A stretch of DNA of 64,000 nucleotides, taken from Akkermansia muciniphila (GTDB taxonomy: Bacteria; Verrucomicrobiota; Verrucomicrobiia; Limisphaerales; UBA11320). The position numbers and the translations under genes are program-made. The notes under the pieces are model-generated. The model made no database searches. It was not told where the DNA came from and was given only the letters and a program-made list of their open reading frames with translations. Positions 21,801 to 30,484 of the stretch are shown here, in pieces (position 1 is the stretch's first letter; each line of letters begins with the position of its first letter). The DNA is taken from contig CAMAVD010000004.1 of NCBI GenBank assembly GCA_945861575.1, forward strand, positions 1 through 64,000. The letters are read 5' to 3'.

Positions 21801-22472
21801 AAGCTGTATCAGCAGAACTGCGCGTCCTGTCACGGCCCGGATCGAATCGGGATCGGCACCGCTCCGCCGTTGCGCGGCTTGCGACATCGCCTTAGGGATT
21901 CTGACGTGCTGGCGTTGCTCAAGACCGGACGCAACCTGATGCCGCCCGCACCACCGATGACGGAGGCCGAACAGAAGGCGCTGCTCGACTTCATCTTCCT
22001 GCGCGACCGCACCCAGCCGGTGAGCCCCGCAAAACCTTCACGCCCGGCCTACACCCACAACGGCTATCCGAAGCTGCTCGACCACGAAAACTATCCCGGG
22101 AACAAACCGCCGTGGGGCACGCTCAATTGCGTGGACCTGAACACGGGCAAGCTGCGTTGGAAAGTTCCCCTCGGCGAATACCCCGAGCTCACCGCGCAGG
22201 GTGTTCCGAAGACCGGCACGGAAAACTTTGGCGGCGCGGTGGTGACGGCGGGTGGTCTCGTCTTCTGCTCCGGCACGCGCGACAACCTGATTCGCGCCTT
22301 TGATGCGAAGACCGGCGACGAACTCTGGTCGCACCAACTGCCGCTGCACGGCACCGCGCCGCCCGCGACCTATTCCGTGAAGGGTCGTCAGTTCGTTGTC
22401 ATCGCGGCGACAGGTGGCGGCAAGCTCGGGGGAGCGACCGGAGACGCCTGGGTGGCGTTCGCGATTCCTTGA
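18855..22472 (+). CDS. Multidomain fusion: xylose-isomerase-like TIM barrel, LamG-like domain, PQQ-dependent dehydrogenase with c-type cytochrome
   Basis: Sugar-isomerase-like N-terminus (MMEQLGFKHFAYDYRAEHLPQFDAEIAACKKHGVGFDAWWFPT); LamG-like region (ISVECRAKID-type, DGRWHTLAAVIEPDRVRLYIDGKLV, GVIDDVRLSRGVRA); PQQ repeats (ALDAATGVELWRFKPE, IYALDPKTGQPLGGFG, RAFDAKTGDELWSHQLP); CXXCH in LYQQNCASCHGPDRIG. Confidence 0.9.
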   Translation: MKIKNRIREVCFLIIGCAALVGTPTVRSADHPLFARTNLMAWCIVPFDAKKRGPEERAAMMEQLGFKHFAYDYRAEHLPQFDAEIAACKKHGVGFDAWWFPTVMNDEARLILEVLKRNNVKAQLWVTGGGDPTKTSEEQRARVEAEAKRIRSIAEAAAPIGCTVALYNHGGWFGEPENQVQIIRRLQQDGIRNVGIVYNQHHGHDHLDRFATLLEAMKPHLLVLNLNGMTRNGDKVGKKILPLGQGDLDLGLLKTIRDSGWRGPIGILNHTDEDAEARLRDNLDGLDWLVPQLDGKPAGPKPTPRSWREPAPPAAPKKSVGQASLSPAFGQALSGGMVVEGKAEYRSRPITVECRAKIDSKGEFNILVASDSKASAEHWELYTYAGSGVLSLYQPGRGGEVRSDVDVCDGRWHTLAAVIEPDRVRLYIDGKLVKDAPTKPLTGTPIPGGLAFGALVEGGIGCDGVIDDVRLSRGVRAISDMSSEPLKRDAQTIGLWSFDDSKASIRPPPDPWAVEDAKARAALPEFQEIPAAKLAELTPAANWPRVESVTNWHRSLGDATSSRFSALAQINRENVKRLEVAWTYHSKDGVGNIQCNPIIVDGVMFAPTAGHHIVALDAATGVELWRFKPEIRKGGMRLEDFPARRGLLFWPGDGEAPARILFTCGNWIYALDPKTGQPLGGFGDNGRTVLPTGGTVAGAVFKNVLVVPGFNRDVFGCDIRSGKPLWTFHTLPQPGEYGHETWSRVSDGANCWGGMALDEQRGIAYLATGSPKPNFVGTGHHGDNLFSNCLLALDALTGKRLWHFQEIRHDIWDWDIPAPPNLVTVNRDGKRVDAVAQVTKLGNTLLLDRVTGQPLFPVRLRRAPTSKLPGEQTAPYQPDIQLPEPFARQQFSPAEVTTRSEEARGYIEKRVANVNSGWFEPFEEGKPTVLYNIHGGAEWTGAAFDPTSGCLYVSANEIPWIVTVFSDEPEPAPDPKNPTLGEKLYQQNCASCHGPDRIGIGTAPPLRGLRHRLRDSDVLALLKTGRNLMPPAPPMTEAEQKALLDFIFLRDRTQPVSPAKPSRPAYTHNGYPKLLDHENYPGNKPPWGTLNCVDLNTGKLRWKVPLGEYPELTAQGVPKTGTENFGGAVVTAGGLVFCSGTRDNLIRAFDAKTGDELWSHQLPLHGTAPPATYSVKGRQFVVIAATGGGKLGGATGDAWVAFAIP

Positions 22473-22618
22473 CCTACCAGGGTGCCGCGCTAAGGTCCGG
22501 GTGGGTTCAGAACCCGATCGATACATGTCTGTCTGTCGAACGTGAAGAACCCGGTGCGGTTCGATTCGAGTATCACGTCTAGAGTTCTATTCCGCACCAA
22601 GATCGCTTGTTACTAATC

Positions 22619-25438
22619 ATGCGCCCATCAGCTCTCATCTTGTCCTTTGTCGTTCTACTCTCGTTCCAGTCCTTCGGGGCCGGGAACCTCTCATGGGAAC
22701 GCCTTCGCGCGCCCGGGTTCTGGGAGAAACAGTTCGGAGGAGTCCTGGAGGCTCATGATGGCTTCGCGTGGTATCGGTGCTTTGTCCGGGTGCCAGCAGA
22801 CTGGAAGGGAGAGACGCTCACCCTCGATCTAGGCCGGATCGATGACTGCGACGAGACGTTCTTCAACGGATCGAAGATCGGCACCAGCGGCTCCATTGAA
22901 CCGTTCCGCTCGGCTTCTGGCGACGCGCGGCGCTACACAATCCCCGCTGACCAAGTCCGCGCGGGTGAGTGGAACCTGCTGGCAATCCGGGTCTGGGACG
23001 GCGGCGGTGCAGGAGGGATCGCTTCGGGGCCGTTGAAACTCAGCTGCGCCAAGGGTTCCATGAGCCTCTCAGGGCTATGGGAATTTCAAAAGGGTGACGA
23101 CGCGGCTCGCGCACAATGGCCCGCGGGTCTGGACAACGCAGCCCGCTCGCAGCTTGCAGAGGCATTTGCCGCCCAAGCCGGATCGAGATTCGGGAGTTCC
23201 ATCGATACCAGCCCGCTCGCCGGCACCCAGCCGTTGACCCTGGGCGGAGATATTGCTTCCGAACTCGTGGCTGGAGTGGATCGGTTTCTGTTGCGTGAAA
23301 CCGCCCGCTCTCTGGAGCGCCGTCCCGCCTTCTGGAAACGGGATTTTTCCTCACCGGACGCCTACCTGCGCTCGATCCAAACCAACCGCGATCGGCTCGC
23401 ATTCATCGTCGGCGCGCGCGACAAGCGTGTGGCGACACCGTCGATGGAGCTGCTTGCCACGGTGGATCAACCCGCACTGGTCGGCGGGGGACAGGGCTAC
23501 GAGATCCACTCCGTCCGGTGGCCGGCCTTTGGTTCAGTGCATGGCGAGGGGCTGCTCCTCACCCCCGTCGGCCGCACCCCCGTGGCAGACGTGATCGCCA
23601 TCCCCGACGCCGGCCAGACGCCAGAGCAGATCTGCGGACTGGTCGAAGGCGTGCCGGCCGAGTCCCAATATGCGCGACGTCTGGCTGAGAGCGGGTGCCG
23701 CGTGATCATCCCGACTGTGATTGACCGCAGCCGCGGGCCCCACCTGGATCGCACCCGCATCAGCGCACGACAGTTCCTCTATCACGCCGCCTTTGAACTC
23801 GGCCGCCACCTCATTGGCTATGAGGTGCAAAAAGTTCTGGCCGCGGTGGACTGGTATGTGCAGACCGGGGCCAAGTCCGGAGATCGGCAACGGATTGGCG
23901 TGATCGGATGGGGCGAGGGCGGGTTGCTTGCCCTCTACGCTGGAGCCCTCGATCCTCGCATCGACGCCGTCGGCGTGAGCGGATACTTCGAGGATCGCAG
24001 TCGCCTATGGGAAGAGCCGATTGATCGCAATGTCCATGGACTCCTGGAGCAGTTTGGCGACGCCGAACTGGCCAGCCTGATTGCCCCGCGCGCCCTCGTC
24101 ATCGAGGCTGCGGGTGGCCCGCAGCTCACGATGACCTACAGGGACGGGGGCGCGCCAGCCCGGCTTAGGACTCCGGATCTGGGCGTTGTCACGCAGGAAG
24201 TGGCCCGCGCCCGCGCCCTCGTGCGGGATCTCCAGCCCGCCGCCCCCATCGAACTGGTGGTGAGCGGCGATGGTTCCGGGCCCTTCGGAAGCGAACCTGC
24301 GTTGACCGCGTTCCTCCGGACGGCAGCCCCGGGCGCGAGCCTGGCGGGGTCGGGCGCCCGACCCGAACAACGCCGCACCCCGGTGGACGCCCCGGGGCGA
24401 CAGCTCCGGCAGTTGACCGAAATGGATGCGCACACGCAGCGCCTGCTCATGAACAGCCCTGAGGTCAGACGGGAGTTCATGAAGAAGCTGGATACGCGTT
24501 CGCTCGACGCCTATACGCGGAGCAGCGAGTGGTATCGGGAGTACTTCGCGGAGGAAGTCATCGGCCGCTTCGATCACCCGCTGCTGCCTCCGAATGTCCG
24601 GACCCGCAAGGCCTACGATGAAGAGAAGTGGGTGGGCTATGAAGTGGTGTTGGACGTTTTCCAGGACGTGATCGCCTACGGCATCCTGCTTCTGCCGCGC
24701 GATCTCAAGCCGGGCGAGAAACGTCCGGTGGTGGTTTGCCAGCATGGGTTGGAAGGACGTCCGCAGGATATTGTGACCGGGGACAATCAGTTCTACCACG
24801 ACTTTGCGGCCCGGCTCGCCGACCGCGGGTTCATCACCTTTGCGCCACAAAATCTCTACATCTTCGAAGACCGCTTCCGCACCCTCCAGCGGAAGAGCAA
24901 TCCGCTCAAGAAAACGCTGTTCTCGACCATCGTTCCGCAGCACCAGCAGATCGTGAACTGGCTCAAGACCCTGCCGGGGGTGGACGCCCAGCGCATCGCC
25001 TTTTACGGCCTGAGTTACGGGGGCAAGTCGGCCATGAGGATTCCTCCGTTGGTGCCGGACTATGTGCTCTCCATCTGTTCAGCGGATTTCAACGAGTGGG
25101 TCGGTAAGAACGCCGCCACAGCGGGGACCGCCGGCCGCTATAGCTATGTCTGGGGTGGGGAGTATGAGATTTTTGAGTTCGATCTCGGCAGCACCTTCAA
25201 CTACGCCGAGATGGCGGCCCTCATCGCCCCACGGCCGTTCATGGTCGAGCGCGGCCATTTCGACGGTGTGGCACCCGATGAAACCGTGGCCTGGGAATTT
25301 GCCAAAGTGAACTTTCTTTATGCCGCCAAGCTTGGTATTGGCGATCGCTGTGAGATGGAAACGTTCGTGGGACCGCACACCATCAACGGCCAGGGAACCT
25401 ACGAGTTCCTGCACAAACACCTCCGCTGGCCAAAGTGA
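22619..25438 (+). CDS. Secreted protein: N-terminal galactose-binding-like jelly roll plus two tandem alpha/beta-hydrolase domains
   Basis: WYRCFVRVPADWKGETLTLDLGRIDDCDETFFNGSKIG; first hydrolase RIGVIGWGEGGLLALYAGALDPRIDAVGVSGYF; second hydrolase RIAFYGLSYGGKSAMRIPPLVPDYVLSICSADF. The ORF also has an upstream TTG; ATG at 22619 preferred. Confidence 0.85.
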   Translation: MRPSALILSFVVLLSFQSFGAGNLSWERLRAPGFWEKQFGGVLEAHDGFAWYRCFVRVPADWKGETLTLDLGRIDDCDETFFNGSKIGTSGSIEPFRSASGDARRYTIPADQVRAGEWNLLAIRVWDGGGAGGIASGPLKLSCAKGSMSLSGLWEFQKGDDAARAQWPAGLDNAARSQLAEAFAAQAGSRFGSSIDTSPLAGTQPLTLGGDIASELVAGVDRFLLRETARSLERRPAFWKRDFSSPDAYLRSIQTNRDRLAFIVGARDKRVATPSMELLATVDQPALVGGGQGYEIHSVRWPAFGSVHGEGLLLTPVGRTPVADVIAIPDAGQTPEQICGLVEGVPAESQYARRLAESGCRVIIPTVIDRSRGPHLDRTRISARQFLYHAAFELGRHLIGYEVQKVLAAVDWYVQTGAKSGDRQRIGVIGWGEGGLLALYAGALDPRIDAVGVSGYFEDRSRLWEEPIDRNVHGLLEQFGDAELASLIAPRALVIEAAGGPQLTMTYRDGGAPARLRTPDLGVVTQEVARARALVRDLQPAAPIELVVSGDGSGPFGSEPALTAFLRTAAPGASLAGSGARPEQRRTPVDAPGRQLRQLTEMDAHTQRLLMNSPEVRREFMKKLDTRSLDAYTRSSEWYREYFAEEVIGRFDHPLLPPNVRTRKAYDEEKWVGYEVVLDVFQDVIAYGILLLPRDLKPGEKRPVVVCQHGLEGRPQDIVTGDNQFYHDFAARLADRGFITFAPQNLYIFEDRFRTLQRKSNPLKKTLFSTIVPQHQQIVNWLKTLPGVDAQRIAFYGLSYGGKSAMRIPPLVPDYVLSICSADFNEWVGKNAATAGTAGRYSYVWGGEYEIFEFDLGSTFNYAEMAALIAPRPFMVERGHFDGVAPDETVAWEFAKVNFLYAAKLGIGDRCEMETFVGPHTINGQGTYEFLHKHLRWPK

Positions 25439-26104
25439 ACAACCATAAACTTAAGAGCGCATTCGTCGGAATGACACCGGGGGCATCCACCCGCGCGGTG
25501 GCTGCCGCCGCGTTGCTGGCTTGGGTCACGCTCACCGCTGCCGCTGCGACTCCTCGGGCAAAACAGATGCCGGTGGATTTCAACCGCGAGATCCGCCCCA
25601 TCCTCTCCGACCACTGCTTCCCCTGCCATGGACCGGATGAAAAGCAACGCAAGGCCGGCCTGCGATTGGACCTCAAGGAAGCGGTCTTTGCGACCAAGGA
25701 TGGCGTCACTCTCGTCGTGCCGGGACGGAGCGAGGCGAGCGCGCTGATTCAGCGAGTGACCCATTCTGACCCCTGACCCGGGCGAGATCATGCCCCCGCC
25801 GAAAGCGGGCAAGAAGCTCACACCCACACAACTCGGAAAGCTTCGGCAATGGATTAATGAAGGTGCAGCCTGGAGCGGGCACTGGGCTTTTCAGCCACCC
25901 ACTCGTCCCGCCACGCCCGCGGTACGCAGGAAGGGCTGGGTGCAAAATTCCATCGATGCATTTGTGTTGGCGCGGCTGGAACAAGACAAGTTGTTGCCGC
26001 AGGTGGAGGCGGATCCATGCCGACTCTGCCAAGGACCACTCGAAAGCAAGGAGGCCAAGGCACCAGTGAATGTGCAGAAGGTGGAAGCCGTATCAAGACA
26101 CTGA
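25435..26104 (+). pseudogene. Decayed PSCyt1/DUF1549 protein: frameshifted after the heme domain, truncated soon after
   Basis: First frame FNREIRPILSDHCFPCHGPDEKQRKAGLRLDLKEAVF...IQRVTHSDP stop; second frame resumes MPPPKAGKKLTPTQLGKLRQWINEGAAWSGHWAFQPPTRPA...NSIDAFVLARLEQDKLLPQVEAD and then leaves the family. A 7-bp tandem duplication (25766-25779) explains the shift. Confidence 0.85.
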
Positions 26105-26221
26105 TACTCCGTCAACGGACGCATTTATCGTTGACCCAGGCTTGGCTCCGTCTTCATCTTCGGCGGTGTTAAAACCAATCACTGAACACTCTGCCACTTC
26201 TCACCCCGGCGAACAGCTCTT

Positions 26222-26590
26222 ATGGTAAAACTCATCGCCCTCTTGAAACGCAAAACTGGCATGTCACGTGAGGAATTTAAGCGGCGCTGGTTGATTGATC
26301 ACACCAAGCTCTCCTCACAGCTGCCCGATTGCCGAGAATACCGCATCAACATTTCGCTCGATCATCAGCCGGACGGGGACGGCGTCGAGCCGCTCTACGA
26401 TGGCACGGCCGAATTGTGGTGGGACAGCGTCGCTACGATGGAGCGTTGCTTTTCCACGGAGATCGCCGGTATCGCCGGTCGGGATGCCGATGCTTTTTGT
26501 GACATCCGTATCCACATCTTCACGGAGGAATTCAGCGTCATCCACGGGGGTAAGGCGGTGCAACCCCCGCAACTCCGAACCACTCCATGA
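26222..26590 (+). CDS. EthD domain-containing protein
   Basis: MVKLIALLKRKTGMSREEFKRRWLIDHTKLSSQLPDCREYRINI...IAGRDADAFCDIRIHIFTEE. Confidence 0.75.
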   Translation: MVKLIALLKRKTGMSREEFKRRWLIDHTKLSSQLPDCREYRINISLDHQPDGDGVEPLYDGTAELWWDSVATMERCFSTEIAGIAGRDADAFCDIRIHIFTEEFSVIHGGKAVQPPQLRTTP

Positions 26591-27528
26591 ACTCAGATCC
26601 GCGCGTGTGCGTGGTCGGGAGCTCCATGCACGATCAGATCACGAGAGCGGCTCGGCTGCCGAATCCTGGAGAGACTCTCGTGGGGAGCAGCTACGTCACT
26701 GGCTTTGGCGGCAAGGGCTCCAACCAGGCGGTCATGGCCGCGCGTCTGGGCGCGAGCGTGACGATGGTGGTCAAGCTCGGCAACGATGCTATTGGAAAGG
26801 AGACGGCCCGGCACTACGCCGAAGAACAGATCCAAACGGATTTTGTGTTCTTCGACGACCGGCTGTCCTCCGGCGTCGCGCCGATCTGGGTGGACGAGAA
26901 GACCGGACAGAACAGCATCCTCGTCGTGCCCGGCGCGAACCGGGCGCTGACTCCGCAGGAAGTGCGGCGGGCCACCGACTCCCTACAGTCCGCCCAGGTC
27001 GTGGTCTGCCAGATGGAGATTTCCATGGAGTGCAACCTCGAGGCATTCCGGATTGCGAAGGAGGCTCCATCGGTGCTGACCATTTTGAACCCGGCACCCA
27101 GCACGCCGGTGTCCGATGAAATGCTGCGCCTGACCGATCTGCTGGCACCCAACGAAAGCGAAGCTGCGGCGCTGAGCGGATTGCCCGTTTCAAATCTCGC
27201 TGAGGCAGAGCGAGCAGCCCGTGCGTTGCAGGCACGTGGTGCTCGCACAGTCCTGATCACGCTCGGCGCGAATGGCGCCTTGGCCGTGACTCAGGATGGC
27301 GAAGTGATTCATGTCGCGGCGCCGGCGGTGAAAGCGGTGGATACCACCGGTGCGGGGGACTGTTTCATCGGCAGCCTCGCGTATTTCATGGCGGTGGGTT
27401 TCGGTTTGAGATCTGCCATGGAGAAGGCCTGCGTCATCGCCAGTCGCAGCGTCACTGCGATGGGCACGCAATCATCGTTTCCCGGTAGAGATGCACTGGA
27501 TCCGTCGCTGTTTGCCGTCCCTGGTTAG
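26587..27528 (+). CDS. Ribokinase / PfkB family carbohydrate kinase
   Basis: GETLVGSSYVTGFGGKGSNQAVMAARLG and AVKAVDTTGAGDCFIGSLAYFMAVG. Confidence 0.92.
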   Translation: MNSDPRVCVVGSSMHDQITRAARLPNPGETLVGSSYVTGFGGKGSNQAVMAARLGASVTMVVKLGNDAIGKETARHYAEEQIQTDFVFFDDRLSSGVAPIWVDEKTGQNSILVVPGANRALTPQEVRRATDSLQSAQVVVCQMEISMECNLEAFRIAKEAPSVLTILNPAPSTPVSDEMLRLTDLLAPNESEAAALSGLPVSNLAEAERAARALQARGARTVLITLGANGALAVTQDGEVIHVAAPAVKAVDTTGAGDCFIGSLAYFMAVGFGLRSAMEKACVIASRSVTAMGTQSSFPGRDALDPSLFAVPG

Positions 27529-27581
27529 CGCACCCTGCCCATCTGAGTGTTCACATCCACGCCTGAACCGCCCATACTCTC

Positions 27582-28118
27582 ATGAACTCGAACCACTTTG
27601 CCCCGTCGATCCGGCTCCTGTTTGTTTGGACACTGATCGCCGCCTTCCTGCCCGTGTCGGTTCCAGCACTCACGCTGGAACTGCAACGCCGCGATCCTGC
27701 TACGGGTGCGATCAAGATTCAGAAGGAGGAGGCCGATCCGAAGCGCGTCGGCGTCATCGCCGTGGATGTCTGGAACTTTCATTGGTGCAAGACAGCGACG
27801 ATGCGCGTGGATGCCTTCGTGCCGAGGATGAACAAGGCGCTCGAGGCTGCTCGTGCGCTCGGCATGACGGTCATGCTGTGTCCGAGCGACGTGGTGGAAA
27901 ACTACGCAGGCTACCCGCAACGCGAAGCCATCTTCGCTCTTCCGAGAGTCACGGTGCCCAAGGTCATGGAGGTGACCTGTCCACCGGTGCCGGACGCTGG
28001 CTGCTACGACCGCGCACCCGGCGCCACAGAACGCTCCCACCAATTTCCCCCCAGCAGGCCAGGTGAAGGGCGCCCATTCGTATCGAGACGCTGCCTTCGG
28101 ATGGCTGCGTGCTCGTGA
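27582..28118 (+). pseudogene. Truncated cysteine hydrolase / isochorismatase-like protein
   Basis: RVGVIAVDVWNFHWCKTATMRVDAFVPRMNKALEAARALGMTVMLCPSDVVENYAGYPQR; sequence diverges after VPDAG. Confidence 0.6.
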
Positions 28119-28190
28119 TTCGCGAAGCGTCTTGTGGAGAGCGGTAGCCCTCTACCGCCTTCCCCTCCCGGCCAATGGGGCACCCTTGCT

Positions 28191-28394
28191 GGGACGTGTT
28201 GATGAACTGGCCATCTACAGGACGATCGAATCATCGTGCTGCGCGGTTTGGACAACCAGAACGTGACCCTGGCTCGAGCCGATCTGGACGATCTCCGGGT
28301 TTCCGGAATGTCCTTGATGCCGGAAGGATTGCTGGCTGCTTTCCCTGACGACCAAGTCGGGGCGGGTGATTTGGTTGGCGATGCAGCTCGCTAA
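28191..28394 (+). pseudogene. LamG-like tail joined to the C-terminal end of a PVC-type heme-binding-domain protein
   Basis: 28191-28230 encodes GRVDELAIYRT-like LamG end; 28233-28394 (another frame) encodes IVLRGLDNQNVTLARADLDDLRVSGMSLMPEGLLAAFPDDQVGAGDLVGDAAR stop. Confidence 0.55.
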
Positions 28395-28906
28395 AGCTCT
28401 CGGCAGTAGACGGCGCCAAAGGAGGCGTCCTCGGCCAGCATCGCCGGCGTGGTCATGTCATCGAACCAGACCGAAATCTTGCTTCCGATGCGCTGGACCC
28501 GAACACGATGCCATTGGTTCTGGCCCCAGTGGCTGCCCGCGGTGGTCTGGGTCGAGATTTTGGTGAAGGGCTTCTCATTGACGATGAAAATCTGGTTCGC
28601 CTCCGGGTCGGTCTTGCTGGCGAGATGGACGTGAGTCGCGATGCGAATACCCATCCCTTCCGCCAGGGACGTCATCTTGATCGTTTCGAGTATACCGCAA
28701 TTCCAGGCCACTTCGGGCTGGATAAAACTCAACACGCCGCTCGCCACTGCGCTGGCCGCTTGCTCGATTGTCTCGAAATGTTCTCCCGTCGAAATCGGAA
28801 TGGACGTGGAAGCCGCCACCGCTTTCAGATCATCCATTGTCCAGCAGCATTCTTTTCGTCTCCGCCACTTCTTGTCAAACTGCGAACACCTCGCGAGACA
28901 CTCCAC
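28391..28906 (-). pseudogene. Chimeric remnant: enolase-superfamily C-terminal fragment fused to a LamG/DUF1080-like fragment
   Basis: DDLKAVAASTSIPISTGEHFETIEQAASAVASGVLSFIQPEVAWNCGILETIKMTSLAEGMGIRIATHVH changes to LASKTDPEANQIFIVNEKPFTKISTQTT...NQWHRVRVQRIGSKISVWFDDM. Confidence 0.6.
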
Positions 28907-29019
28907 CCAGTCAGTCGGTGGCGCTTTGGGTGACCTGAGAAGGACCGGGAACTGATCCAGCTCATCCGGCGGAAGTGTGGAGTGCCAATCCGACTTGGGG
29001 CTGGCCCGCGCGGGACCCC

Positions 29020-30411
29020 TCAGGGGGCTTCGGTGCCCACTTGAGATTTGATGCTGTCCGCGATTCGTTTGGACCAGGCGTCCAGCACAGTGGAGTCGCG
29101 TCCTTCGATCAGCAGCCGCGCCTTGGGTTCGGTGCCTGAATAGCGGAGCAACACACGTCCGCCCTCTGGCTTCACCGCAGCTTCCGCTTGGGCTACCAGT
29201 TCCAGAACGCCGCTGATTTGTTCGAAAGGCTTCTTTTCTCGCACACGGATGTTGGTGACGCGCTGAGGGTAACGGCTCCAGCAGGCTGCGAGCTTGGACA
29301 ATGGAACCTGATTGGCCTTCATAATACGAAGGATCTGCAGGGCGGCGATCAAACCGTCTCCCGTTGTGCTGTGCTCACCAAAGATCAGGTGCCCACTCTG
29401 CTCACCGCCTAAATTGAAGCCGTTCTTCAGCATCTCATCGATGACGTTTTTATCCCCGACAGCTGTGCGCACGACACGAGCGCCCACCTTGTGCAGAGTG
29501 GCGTCGAGGCCGGCGTTGCTCATAATGGTAGCGACGAGGGTCTTGCGCGCGAGTGCCCCCTCCGAGAGGAGGTCGAGAGCCGCGATGGCCATGATGTCGT
29601 CCCCATCGATCAGGTTGCCTTTCTCATCGCAGAGCAGGACGCGGTCGGCGTCGCCGTCGTGTGCGATTCCGATATCAGCCCGCAGCTCGCGAACCTTTTG
29701 GCACATGGTCTCCGGGTGCATGGAGCCGCACTCCTTGTTGATGTTCGTGCCATCGGGTTGGTTCCCGATCACAAACACTTCGGCACCCAGCTCCCGCAGC
29801 ACGCAGGGGGAGGACTTGTAGGAGGCGCCATTGCCGCAATCCAAGACCACACGAAGCCCCTCGAGGGTGAGGCCTCGCGGGATGGAGGATTTGGCAAACT
29901 CGATGTAACGGCCCAGGGCATCGTCGATACGAACCGCTTTGCCAATGGACTCCGCCGTGGGGCGAATCGCTTCAATGGCACCGCTGAAAACGAGTTGTTC
30001 GATCTCGGCTTCGATAGCGTCGGCCAGCTTGTAGCCGTCGGGCCCAAAAAACTTGATACCGTTGTCATCGTAAGGATTGTGTGAGGCCGTGATGACAATC
30101 CCTGCATCCGCCCGGAGGCTGCGCGTTACATAGGCGACGCCCGGCGTGGGTAGAGGTCCGATGAACAGCACGTCGACCCCCATGGACAGGATGCCAGAGG
30201 AGATGGCGTTCTCGAGCATGTAGCCCGAGAGGCGGGTGTCCTTGCCGATCACGATCTTGTGTCGGGCATTGCCCCGCGCCTGGGATTCGAGCTTCTTAAA
30301 AACATGGCCTGCGGCCCGACCCAGTTTGAGGGCGGTCTCGGCAGTCACCGGCTCGACGTTTGCAGTGCCTCGGACGCCATCAGTTCCGAAGATCTTAGGA
30401 TTACTTTTCAT
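29020..30411 (-). CDS. glmM: Phosphoglucosamine mutase
   Basis: FGTDGVRGTANVEPVTAE, GIVITASHNPYDDNGIKFFGPDGYKL, AHDGDADRVLLCDEKG, GGEQSGHLIF. Confidence 0.95.
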   Translation of the reverse strand: MKSNPKIFGTDGVRGTANVEPVTAETALKLGRAAGHVFKKLESQARGNARHKIVIGKDTRLSGYMLENAISSGILSMGVDVLFIGPLPTPGVAYVTRSLRADAGIVITASHNPYDDNGIKFFGPDGYKLADAIEAEIEQLVFSGAIEAIRPTAESIGKAVRIDDALGRYIEFAKSSIPRGLTLEGLRVVLDCGNGASYKSSPCVLRELGAEVFVIGNQPDGTNINKECGSMHPETMCQKVRELRADIGIAHDGDADRVLLCDEKGNLIDGDDIMAIAALDLLSEGALARKTLVATIMSNAGLDATLHKVGARVVRTAVGDKNVIDEMLKNGFNLGGEQSGHLIFGEHSTTGDGLIAALQILRIMKANQVPLSKLAACWSRYPQRVTNIRVREKKPFEQISGVLELVAQAEAAVKPEGGRVLLRYSGTEPKARLLIEGRDSTVLDAWSKRIADSIKSQVGTEAP

Positions 30412-30484
30412 GAGCTGGACGGGTTCGACAAGACGCATGGTTACAAATCAAAGGGTTCTGGGTCACACGGACGTATACACCGCA

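Noticed and set aside
24005-24943. 312-aa minus-strand ORF
   Set aside because: Antisense to the tandem-hydrolase gene; shadow ORF.
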